A DNA stretch of 64,000 nt, from positions 558,001 through 622,000 of the forward strand of contig JANHCV010000011.1 of assembly GCA_025594325.1 (NCBI GenBank), read 5' to 3'. Positions within the stretch are counted from its first letter, which is position 1. Each line of letters begins with the position of its first letter. The translations under genes and the position numbers were made by a program. The notes beneath the pieces are model-generated. The model worked only from the letters and a program-made list of their open reading frames with translations. It was not told the DNA's origin and ran no database searches. The stretch comes from Blastocladiella emersonii ATCC 22665. Taxonomy: Eukaryota; Blastocladiomycota; Blastocladiomycetes; Blastocladiales; Blastocladiaceae. Positions 9,990 through 18,760 of this stretch are shown one piece after another.

Positions 9990-12900
9990 ATGGATCGCTT
10001 GACTGCGGAACCAATCTCGGTCATGTCCCACAGCGAGCTCAAGTCGTCGAGCGAGAATGTAACGCCTTCACTTCCACCGCAATCTCCATCAACCTCGCCT
10101 CCGCCGGCGGCGCCGCAGCGGGCGGCCATCACGACCAGCCTCGACTCAAGCGGCGGCGCCTTGGCCATCTCGATCCAACCAGCGGAACCTCGCGCGCCCG
10201 TGGCCTCCTCGATACCCGCAGCGACACAGGCCGCCGCAAGGACGGTGCAGAGCGGGGTGCATCGCATGCTTATGGCCAACGGCGACCACCGCCGCGGGAG
10301 CGTGTTGGGCGTGCTTGGGCACATGGCGATGTCGCTCGGGCTGTGGACGGCGGGATCCGTCGTACCCTACGACCACCTGCTGACGTTTGGCTACCCCGTC
10401 GCCGCGACCATTTTCATGATCGCCCACCTCATCATGATGCAGCTCGTCTCCTACCACTACTCGGCCTGGGTCATTGTCGCGCTCCGCCTCCCGTACTCGA
10501 TCCGCAGCCGACAAACGCACATGGCCGGGCTCGCGTATAACCTGATCCAGTCGGCGTGCATGCTCGTGGTCGTGTTGTTTGGCGCGTGGCCACTCGCGCT
10601 CTCGGCCCTCATCCCGACGCTCCAGTGGCCCGTCGGGCTCGCCTTTGGCGCCGCCATCTTTATTGTGCCGCAGGAAGTGTGGCAGCAGCTCAACAGCGCG
10701 CTACCGCACTCAATGAGCGGGCAGTCGACCGTCACGGCGCCGACGTTCCACCGCCAGCTCGAGTCGCTCAACCGCGCCTTCTATACGCTCAGCGGCCGGT
10801 CACGCACGATTGGGCGTCCGCCGCCGCCCATCTCGGTCCCTTCCGCGATCTCGTCGGCCGTGTCCTCTGTCGTTCATGTGTCTTCCGCGACGCCGTTTGC
10901 CCCAAACAGCAGCACCCTCTCGCGCCCGTACGCGTTGCCGTCGCCCAGCACCCTCGGCCGTACCTCGAACACGGCCGCGACGGCCACGCTACTGCGCGCG
11001 TGCGAGGAGGCTGGGGGTTTCGGGAGCAACGAGCCGACGACCGTGTCGCTGCCAAACCCCGCCGAGCTCCGCGCCGCGAGCGTCCGTGACCAGTCCGTCA
11101 CTGACTCGGGGTCCACGGCCGCGCCAAGCTCGACCGAGTCGGGCGCGATCCCTGCAACAGCGCCGGGTGCCACGGCCTCGGCGGTGCTCAGCCCATCTTC
11201 GTCCATTGTCGCGCCCGCTCCCGGACCAGCAGCGGCGGTCATGCTCAACCGCAGCGTCACCATGTCACGCAGCGAAGAGGGCATGCGGCGGCGCCTCCGC
11301 ACGCCGAGCGACGTGTACCAGGTGTTCCTTTTCATGTTTATATCTGTCGGGTGCTACGTCCTCGTCAACCTCTTCTACGGGTGCTTCCTCATCATCAAGG
11401 ACCCGGTCGGCCAGCTGTTCCTCGTGTCGTTCTTCAAGATCCTGCTCCGCGTGATCCGCACGCTGCGGTACCGGTTCATGCAGAAGCTGTACGTGGCGCG
11501 CGACGACGCGCTGATGCAGTGGCGGCTGCGGTCCAACTGCAACTTCGACATCGAGGTGTTTGGCGGCGTCTTCATTGCGATTGCGATGCCGTCCGTCACT
11601 TCGTGGCGCGCGTGTGCCGCGTTCATCGCCTTCGACAACTGCCTCATCCTGCTCGACCTCGTCTACTGCATCGTGACGGGCGGCCCGCGGTCCGGGCGTC
11701 ACCTATCCATCGACCTCGAGGTGTGGATCGCCAAGCTCGTGTACGGCCACCAGGTCGAGGTGCAGCGCATCGAGCAAGGTGCCGGCATGTCGCACTTCTC
11801 CTTCTCGGGGCTCCCCAACACGGTGCACGCGCTCGGCATGGATCCGCCCGGCGGCGCCGTGGCTGCCGCGACGTTATCAAGGTCGTCGCCCGGCGTCGTG
11901 GCGACTGCGACGCTCTCGCGATCGCCGTCGCTTCCGCGCGCACCAACTCTGGCGCGGGACGGCAACGGCTCCTTCCCTGCGCCGCCCGTCATGGTCTTGG
12001 AGAAGGAGCCGCCGTCAGGTCCGCTCGCGGTCCCACTCGTCCGCATCCACGAGGAGACGACGCCGTCGCACCACGAGCTGTCCGACATCTCAGCGTCGAG
12101 CCCTCCCGCGCCGGCCATCCTGATCGTCGGGCAGGATGACGACGGCGGGAACGGCGACGACGACGACGGGCCGACGCGCTCCGCCGCCGAGCCGGTCCCG
12201 CTGCGGCCCAAGTCAGCGACCTCGCTGCAGCCCTCGGGCCCGTCGCTCCTCGTCCCGGGCTCCGAGGCCGGCGGCGGCCGCACCGCGTCGCTCATGTCGC
12301 AGAGCTCGGACCAGCTGTCCATTTCGGGCTCGCATAGCGACCTCGGGTCCGGGTACTCGCTCTCCATCGGCTCGACGATGAGCATGGACATGGGCGGGTC
12401 GTTTCTGGGACTCGACTCGCCGACGGGCGAAGACGAGTCGCGATCCACGTCACTGGCGCCCGGGTTGAGCGACTCGGGTGGATCACCGCCGCGCACGGCC
12501 GAGAAGGTCAAGGGCGGCGGGTACAACGAGGCGTCGTCGAGCCAGTCGTCGACACCCGGCATCCTGTCTCCGCCGAGCATCAGCTCGCCGCCCCTGTCGC
12601 CCGAGCTCGGCACTGTGCGGCGGACACGCGTCTCGATTGCGTCGCGCCGCGGGAGCATTGTTGAGAAGCTGTCGTCGGTGACGGGCGGGGTTGGTGTGCC
12701 GCTGTCCAAGACGATGCGGCGCACGTCGCGGGTCACGAAGCGCAAGTTCAGCCCGAAGCCGATCGACATATTTCATCTGTGCATCGAGAGCTACCTCCTC
12801 GGCATCCTGGTACGCGCACTTCGTACCGCTTTTCTTCGCTCTCCGTGCACTGACATGTCACCGACTCGTAGGCGCGGCTGTTCGGCGACTGCTACTTCCT

Positions 12901-13423
12901 GGCATTCGTGACGCCGGTAGCGAGCACCCCGTGGCTCAAGCACTGGTACCCGACGGTCGCTCAATCGTTCGAGCCAAGCGAGCGCGACCCGAACCCGCTG
13001 CTGTCGGCCATCACGTTCACGGCGGTTCGGATCGCGGCCATGCTGACGAACCTAATCCTCATGTGGGCGTTCCTCAAGTACCAGATGAACGTGTCACTCA
13101 TCGAGCGCGCGCGCATCTACTTTCGACAGCCGTTCGCGTACCTGCTCGTCATCGGTACGTGGCCCGCGTGCTTCCGCGCGCTTCCGCGCGAGGGGTTTGG
13201 GCGCGGACTGACTGACATGGATCCCGACGTTTAGGCACGTTCTACACAGCCCCCGTCTTCGTCAGCTGCTCCACGGTACGCTGGTGCAGCGACTAGTGGG
13301 AACGGAGGGCACCGCACTAACAACGGCCGCGTGTAGCTCGGACGAGTCTACTCTGGCATTCCCTTCGTCTGGGACCTCGTCAACGGACGGCCGGTCTGGC
13401 ACCCGACACCAAAGCCCCTGTAA
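9990..13423 (+). CDS. Array A copy 3: long polytopic membrane protein
   Basis: Exons 9990-12809, 12872-13154, 13235-13275 and 13337-13423 give 1076 aa. Introns start GTACGC, GTACGT and GTACGC and all end TAG. It has the same architecture as A2: HMAMSLGLWTAGSVVPYDHL, MQLVSYHYSAWVIVALRLPY, FIVPQEVW, a long Ser/Thr-rich loop of about 190 residues, two segments, then LYVARDDALMQWRLRSNCNF, more segments, and a second disordered loop of about 330 residues. It ends with KPIDIFHLCIESYLLGIL, ARLFGDCYFL, two segments and LGRVYSGIPFVWDLVNGRPV. The extra length relative to A2 is all in the two loops. The loops are rich in SP/TP and acidic clusters and so could be phosphorylated. Function unknown; a receptor, channel or transporter are all possible. 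Confidence 0.75.
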
Positions 13424-13739
13424 CTGCAGATATACACTCATTTTTGTGGAGCAGCCTGGGTCCAACGCCGTTGGGACCCGCCTGCCTGTTCGGCCCACAC
13501 TGTTGAGGTTCAAGTCTCTCTGGCACTCATACGTCGCAAGCTGATATCCAGAGCACTTCATTTGTATATCATTCGCATATCATTTCATTCATTCATTCAT
13601 TCATTCATTCATTCGTGGGGAGCGAGGACTGCGGCTGGCCAGCTCTGTCAACTTCAAGGCCCGCCAACCGCGCTTTCCGCCCCTGCTCCCACACCCCTCT
13701 CACTCTTGAGAGCGAGGCACATCCACACTCCATGCAACC
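13424..13739. other. Intergenic region with ATTC microsatellite
   Basis: 3' end of A3 and promoter of the FAM32A-like gene. It holds seven perfect ATTC units (13587-13614). No gene seen. Confidence 0.5.
13587..13614. repeat. (ATTC)7 microsatellite
   Basis: Seven tandem ATTC tetranucleotides, preceded by one imperfect unit (ATTTC). The only long AT-rich simple repeat in the window, lying between A3 and the FAM32A-like gene. Confidence 0.9.
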
Positions 13740-14164
13740 ATGTCTGATGCATACGAAGAAGTGATTCGCGGCGGGCTAAAGCTCAAGGACGGGAGCAAGC
13801 TGTCGTCGGTGCTCGGCGGGAAGATCAAGTACGGCGCGACTGCGGCCACGCTACCGACCGCGCACTGACCTGTTCTCCGTTCCGTAGGAAGAAGAAAAAG
13901 AAGAAGGACAAGGAAGAGTCCATCTCATCCTCCTCGTCTTCACCCTCGACGTCACGGTCCAAGTCCACGTCGTCGCCGGCCCCGGTGATCGCCGTGACCA
14001 AGACGGCAGCCCAGATGGCGTTCGAGGAGGCGCAGAAGAAGCGCGAGCGGGAACGCATCGCCAAGGTGGCCAGCAAGAGCCACAAGGAGCGCGTCGCCGA
14101 GTTCAACCAGTATCTCGAGAGTCTGTCCGAGCACCACGACCTGCCCAAGGTCGGCCCGGGCTAA
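13740..14164 (+). CDS. FAM32A-like protein
   Basis: Exons 13740-13828 and 13888-14164 give 121 aa; the intron is GTACGG...CCGTAG. The protein starts MSDAYEEVIRGGLKLKDG, has a lysine run (KKKKKKKDKEES), a Ser-rich linker, and the family C-terminal signature RVAEFNQYLESLSEHHDLPK followed by VGPG and the stop. Human FAM32A and plant/fungal homologues share exactly this layout and size (about 110-120 aa). FAM32A is a nuclear protein found at the catalytic centre of post-catalytic human spliceosomes. It converges on the MRH4-like gene with only 56 bp between stop codons. Confidence 0.88.
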
Positions 14165-14220
14165 GACCTTGGGGAGGAGGAGACGCAAAAACGTGATAAA
14201 ATACATTCCTACTTGCAATC
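14165..14220. terminator. Shared 3' end of two convergent genes
   Basis: Only 56 bp separate the stop codons. An AT-rich core (TGATAAAATACATTC) lies at about 14195-14209. The 3' UTRs of both transcripts probably overlap. Confidence 0.35.
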
Positions 14221-16062
14221 TCAGATGCTCCCGCCGTCGCGCACCTTGGCCAGGAACTCGGCGTCGAGCTCGACCGTCTGCAGCAGCCGGTCGCCATCGT
14301 CCGCTTCGCCCTCGCCCTCCGCCGCCTTGGTGCCCGACCGCACCGCGAGCGAGTGCCAGATCGCGTGCAGACGGTCAGCGCCGCCGAGCCCGGGTCCCAC
14401 GACCGAGACGACCGTCCCGGTCTTCCCCATACGCCCAACACGGCCCGCGAGGTGGAGGTACTCTGCCGAGTCGCGCGGCGCGCCGAGGAGGAACACGTGC
14501 GACGCGCTCGCGAGGTCGAGTCCGCGGGCCCCGTTCGCGCTGATAACCGTCATCGCGACGGCGGGGTTGGCTTCGGTGTGATGGACCTTGGCGGCGCGCT
14601 CGGCGTGGCGAGTGACGCGCCACGACGCGGAGACGCCGTAGAACGACGCCAGACCGGCGACGACCTGCGAGACGCCGAGGTCCGGGACGACGGGGATCAC
14701 GAGGGCCGAGGCGACGCGGCGCGCGCGGCAGTACGCGACGACTGTCGAGCACAGGTCGCGCAGGTCCGGGAGCGCGGCGCGGCGCGGGTCGATGGCGGGT
14801 TCCGGGTCGCGGGTCGGCTTCCCACCGCGCTTGCGGGACTGCGCGGTTGGGGGCGGCGGGGGCGGGGTCGGATCATTGTCTTCGGGCTTGCTCAGTCCGT
14901 CGGCGAGGTTGACGACGGCCGCTTTCCCGGCAAACACGACGAGGGCCTCGTGGCGCGACGCCTTGGGGGCAGCGGGCCCGATCTTGCTGGTATTGAGGAA
15001 GGCGGCGTTGCGCGGGTGCATCCAGCCGAGGGCGTGGAGGTGGTTGCGGACCGAGGCGGACGCGGTGGCGGAGAGGGCGAGGATGCGCGGTTTCACGTCG
15101 AGCCACGCCTTGCGCGCGGGCGGCGGGATCCGGTGCTCGGCGACCGACTCGGACGCGAGCGCGGCGGGGGTCCCGTAGTGCTCGAGCGCGTCGAGGTACT
15201 CCGCATGCCCGGCAGACCGCAAGCGCGCGGCCATGATGGCCTGGACGAGGGCCTCGACGGGCCGCGCGTGGCGGCGGCGCACGGACGCGCGCTGGTGGTC
15301 GAAGCGCGGGATGGGCGGGGTCAGCTGGTCGATCTCGTCCATGGCGAGGGTCCCGATGGCGGTCACGTCGAGCGACCCGTCGAACACGCGCGCGAGGAGC
15401 TTGGCGGGGGTCCCGATGACGATGTGCGGAGTCGTGCAGCTGGCGCCCCACGGGTCCGTAGTGGACAGCGGCTTGCCGAGGGCAGCCTCGAGGACGGGCT
15501 CAGCATCCTCAGGCGCGGGCGGGTCGGTCACGGCGAGCTGCACGATCGGGTCGAGCGATGGGAACTTGTCGGCGGGGAGAAGGTCCCGGATCCAGCCCTG
15601 GATCTGCTCGGCGAGGTCGGCGTGCGGGACGACGATGATGTGCGCGGGCCGCACGGTGCCCTTGGGCGGGGGCGGCACGGAAGTCGCGGCGGCAGGAGGA
15701 GAGAGGTTGAGCAGGGCCACGGTCGCGGCATACGTCTTGCCCGAACCCGTAGCGTCGCGCACGATGACGTCGCGGCGCGGGGCGCGCGCGAGCAGCGGGA
15801 TCAGCTCGGCCTGCAGCGGCGTCGGCTCCGCGATGCCCGTGTCGGCAATGGCCTGGGCGAGCGGGCGGCGCACGCCGAGGCGGGTGAAGGCGGGCTTGGC
15901 GGGTGCAGCATGGGGCGGTGTTGGCGGTGTTGATGGTGGCTCGGCCGCGGCGGCTGTTGTTGATGCGGCACGAAGCGACAGGGCGCCGAGGGGACGATTT
16001 TGGGGGAGCGGGCCGGCGCGGAGAGGCAGCCTTGACAGGGCCCTTGCGGCAAGTCGATACAT
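14221..16062 (-). CDS. Mitochondrial DEAD-box RNA helicase, MRH4-like
   Basis: Single exon, 613 aa. I chose the ATG at 16062, although the frame stays open further upstream, because it starts a classic mitochondrial presequence (MYRLAARALSRLPLRAGPLP, Arg-rich with no acidic residues). Helicase motifs in order: Q motif (F.RLGV, then EPTPLQAELIPL); Walker A DATGSGKT at about 103-110; HIIVVPHADLAEQ (Ia); IVIGTPAKLL (Ib); DEID in place of DEAD; LSATAS (III); SANGARGLDLA (V); LAGRVGRMG (VI). Yeast Mrh4 is the mitochondrial helicase needed for late assembly of the large ribosomal subunit. Assignment to MRH4 rather than another mitochondrial DEAD protein is inferred from presequence, length and divergence of motifs. 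Divergent from the SERF gene across about 230 bp. Confidence 0.75.
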   Translation of the reverse strand: MYRLAARALSRLPLRAGPLPQNRPLGALSLRAASTTAAAAEPPSTPPTPPHAAPAKPAFTRLGVRRPLAQAIADTGIAEPTPLQAELIPLLARAPRRDVIVRDATGSGKTYAATVALLNLSPPAAATSVPPPPKGTVRPAHIIVVPHADLAEQIQGWIRDLLPADKFPSLDPIVQLAVTDPPAPEDAEPVLEAALGKPLSTTDPWGASCTTPHIVIGTPAKLLARVFDGSLDVTAIGTLAMDEIDQLTPPIPRFDHQRASVRRRHARPVEALVQAIMAARLRSAGHAEYLDALEHYGTPAALASESVAEHRIPPPARKAWLDVKPRILALSATASASVRNHLHALGWMHPRNAAFLNTSKIGPAAPKASRHEALVVFAGKAAVVNLADGLSKPEDNDPTPPPPPPTAQSRKRGGKPTRDPEPAIDPRRAALPDLRDLCSTVVAYCRARRVASALVIPVVPDLGVSQVVAGLASFYGVSASWRVTRHAERAAKVHHTEANPAVAMTVISANGARGLDLASASHVFLLGAPRDSAEYLHLAGRVGRMGKTGTVVSVVGPGLGGADRLHAIWHSLAVRSGTKAAEGEGEADDGDRLLQTVELDAEFLAKVRDGGSI

Positions 16063-16143
16063 GGTTTTGCGTTCAAGTCCGTTGAAGGTGTGAGGAGGAT
16101 CAGCAGGAGCGCGAGACAAGGGGTGCGAGACAATCTCGGCCGG

Positions 16144-16153
16144 GTCAGGTGCC
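16144..16153. promoter_or_regulatory. GTCAGGTGCC box between MRH4-like and SERF
   Basis: TCAGGTG core in the 229-bp divergent promoter (16063-16291). One of the recurring set in this window. Confidence 0.35.
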
Positions 16154-16291
16154 GGCGCGTGTGCGTGCCGACGCGCGCAGAAGCGGTTTTGGGAGCGATG
16201 CGCCTCAGTCGGCGGCGCCCGCCAGCATCGGGGCTCCCCACCCGGCGACCCCGATACACCGACCCGACCACCACACCCCACACTCGTTGCA

Positions 16292-16664
16292 ATGACCCGT
16301 ACGCCGTCGCCCCGACGCCATGCATTGCTCAGTCGGCCACTGACGCTCCGGCCCCCCTCGACGATGCCTCGGTGCTGCCCCCGCGTGTCCCCCTGCGGAG
16401 TGGCTAGGCGGGAACCAGCGTGAGCTTGCGCGCGCCAAGAACCTGAAGAAGCAGCAGGAGCAGGCCAAGGCCAAGGGCAAGCAGGGCGACCCGACCAAGC
16501 GCATGGAGAGGTGCGCGTGTGCTGCCGCGGTGAGACCCTGCGCTCGTCCCTGACTCGTCGTCACCTCACCCGCACGTAGCGACGCCGAGATCATGCGCCA
16601 GAAGCAGGCCGCGGCGCTCGCCCGCAAGGAGGCCGAGGCCGCCGCCGCCGCCAAGAAGAAGTAG
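16292..16664 (+). CDS. Small EDRK-rich factor (SERF) family protein
   Basis: Exons 16292-16298, 16408-16510 and 16580-16664 give 64 aa. Intron 1 is 109 nt (GTACGC...GCTAG) and intron 2 is GTGCGC...CGTAG. The first coding exon is only 7 nt (ATGACCC). The spliced product starts MTRGNQRELARAKNLKKQQE, which is the 4F5/SERF signature (human SERF1: M.RGNQRELAR.KN.KK). It continues with a Lys/Gln-rich helix, DAEIMRQKQAAALARKEAEA, and ends AAAAKKK. SERF proteins are tiny, highly charged, RNA- and amyloid-binding proteins that promote protein aggregation and locate to the nucleolus or cytosol. The size is normal for the family. The micro-exon would be missed by most gene finders. Confidence 0.88.
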
Positions 16665-16919
16665 CCGCCGTGAGCGCGTCTCCTGGCCCCGCGGCGACTG
16701 GCGCCCCCACCCCCGAATCCATTACAGCTCGCCCATCCTCTCCTCGTCCCTCTCCTCCCGCTCGCACCGGGGGCGCGAGACTCGCCCGCTCGCGTGTCTC
16801 ACCCGCTCCCCGCTACCGATGATGCATACACGGATATATCCCTGCACACAGCTGGTCCGAGTGAGTCAGTCAGCATTGAGTCTTGTATTCCACTTTTCTC
16901 GCCCAACAACCGCAAACAA

Positions 16920-18479
16920 CTAGACCTGCGGGATCTTGGGCGCGTTCTCGGGCGTCGGCAGCGGCACCTCGCCGCGTTCCTGGCGCGCGCGGAACCGCGC
17001 GAGGGCGCCGAGGAGCAGGTCGCGGCACGGCAGCTCGACGTTGAGCCGCGCGCACAGCAGGAACACGCCCGACACCTTGCGGTGCAGCGAGTAGGTCTCG
17101 TCGGGCGGCGGCGTGAGCCGGTGCTCGAGCATAGTCGGGATCAGGTCGCGCACCTGCCGCGTCACGGCCCGCGCCTCGCCAAAGTCGTACCGCGGCGTTG
17201 TGAACGGCGCGCCCAGCGTCAGCACCGCCGTGACGTGCGCCTCCTTCATCTGGTCCGTCTCGTACCCGGTCAGGAACCCGAGCTCCTCGGACCACCGCAG
17301 AACCCCCGCCGCGTCCTGCTTGGCCGCCGCTTCGAGCACGTTGGCGTACCGCGCCAGGAAACCCCACTCGTACTCGCGCGCGCTGCCGAAATCGAGCAGC
17401 TTGATGCGGCGCGTCGCCGGGTCGTACAAAAAGTTGGACCAGTTCGGGTCCGTCTGCATGAACCCGAGGTCGAACAGCTCGACCAGCGTCAGGTCCAGGA
17501 TCTGCTGCGCGACGAACGCGCGCGTCTCGGCGTCCATCTCGGCCACGGTGCCCAGCGGCTGGCCCGACACCATGGTCATGGTGAGCACGCGCGGCGTCGT
17601 GAGGTCGAGGATCGGGCGCGGCACGTCGATGACCGGGTGGTCCTTGAGCGCCTCGCCGAACCGCAGCTGCCACTGCGCCTCGCGCATGTAGTCGGTCTCC
17701 CACAGCAGCTCGCGTCGTGCCACGATCATTGAGTTCTCGAGGAACAGGCCCTTGGGCAGCATGCCCGACATGAGGCCGAGCGCCTTGAGCTGGGCGAGGT
17801 CCGAGTCGATCGAGTCGGCGACGCCCGGGTACTGCACCTTGACGGCGACGAGGGTGCCGTCGTGCAGCTCGGCACGGTGGACCTGGCCGATCGAGGCCGC
17901 GGCGAACGGGACCGGGTCAAACGACTTGAACTTGGACTGCCAGTCGCGGCCGAGCTCGGCGGCCATGACCTGGCGCATCTGGCGGCGCGGCATGTAGTTG
18001 GCGCCGTTCTGGACCTTGGACAGCACCTCCTCGATCTCCTTGGGGAACATGCCCGAGTCCTGGATGCTGACCATCTGCCCGAGCTTGAGCGCGGCCCCGC
18101 GCATCTGCGTCAGCGTCTTGACCACGCGCTGCACGTTCTCGGGCGTCAGGAACGGGCTCGCCCCCTCGATCAGCGGCGTCGAGTTGCCCGTCATGCGCCG
18201 CACCGACTCGGCCACGGCGCCCGCGCCCAGCTGCGCCGCGAGGCCGCCGTACTGCATGAACCGGCCCAGCTTGGTCGACGGCACCGACGACGACACGAGC
18301 GTGTGGTGGCCCTTGGGCGGCGCGGGTGCGGCGGACTCGTTGTTGGCGTCGCGGCGCACCGCCGAGGCGTGGAATGGCCGCGCACTGGCGACGAGCCGGG
18401 CGGTCGCCATCGACGCCGGGTGCGTGCGGCACCGCAGGCACGCCGCAGTGCTGCTGCGAAGCATGGCTGTTGATGACAT
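16920..18479 (-). CDS. COQ8: Coenzyme Q biosynthesis atypical kinase/ATPase Coq8 (ABC1/ADCK3)
   Basis: Single exon, 519 aa. The N-terminus (MSSTAMLRSSTAACLRCRTH, rich in Ser, Ala and Arg) is a mitochondrial presequence. UbiB-family hallmarks are all present: KxGQ motif ALKLGQMVSIQD at about 130-141; the Ala-rich loop replacing the Gly-rich loop (FAAASIGQVHRAEL); VAVKVQYPGV with the ATP-site Lys; LGFMQTDPNWSNFLYD as the catalytic loop; and LLDFGSAREY with DFG. Coq8 sits on the matrix face of the inner membrane and supports the CoQ synthome through ATPase activity. Length matches yeast Coq8 (501 aa). Divergent from the coiled-coil gene and convergent with SERF. Confidence 0.93.
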   Translation of the reverse strand: MSSTAMLRSSTAACLRCRTHPASMATARLVASARPFHASAVRRDANNESAAPAPPKGHHTLVSSSVPSTKLGRFMQYGGLAAQLGAGAVAESVRRMTGNSTPLIEGASPFLTPENVQRVVKTLTQMRGAALKLGQMVSIQDSGMFPKEIEEVLSKVQNGANYMPRRQMRQVMAAELGRDWQSKFKSFDPVPFAAASIGQVHRAELHDGTLVAVKVQYPGVADSIDSDLAQLKALGLMSGMLPKGLFLENSMIVARRELLWETDYMREAQWQLRFGEALKDHPVIDVPRPILDLTTPRVLTMTMVSGQPLGTVAEMDAETRAFVAQQILDLTLVELFDLGFMQTDPNWSNFLYDPATRRIKLLDFGSAREYEWGFLARYANVLEAAAKQDAAGVLRWSEELGFLTGYETDQMKEAHVTAVLTLGAPFTTPRYDFGEARAVTRQVRDLIPTMLEHRLTPPPDETYSLHRKVSGVFLLCARLNVELPCRDLLLGALARFRARQERGEVPLPTPENAPKIPQV

Positions 18480-18613
18480 GGTTGTTGCTGTATGCGTAGC
18501 AATGATGCGAGATTGCGCAGGAGAGCGAGAGATCGGCGGCGGGCCTAGAGGGAGCCAAGGGAAACCGCGGCCGGCGCCGACGATCGAGCGGCGTGGAGAT
18601 CACACAACATCGC

Positions 18614-18623
18614 GTCACCTGAC
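18614..18623. promoter_or_regulatory. GTCACCTGAC box between COQ8 and coiled-coil gene
   Basis: Exact reverse complement of the GTCAGGTGAC box in the RPB6/CSM3 promoter, in the middle of a 281-bp divergent promoter (18480-18760). Confidence 0.4.
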
Positions 18624-18760
18624 GCCTGAGAGACGCGTCGCCGCCGCCCGCGAGACGCGTCGCGCCGCGCCGCCCAACCGTGCGCGATCGGCACACCTCA
18701 TGCATACGCAGCTGGAAGCTACTCGATGAATCGGTAGGAAACGCGGATGCAGCCAACGAA

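Noticed and set aside
14353-15933. 526-codon frame antisense to the MRH4-like helicase
   Set aside because: Low-complexity Arg/Gly/Asp mirror sequence; the sense strand carries all helicase motifs.
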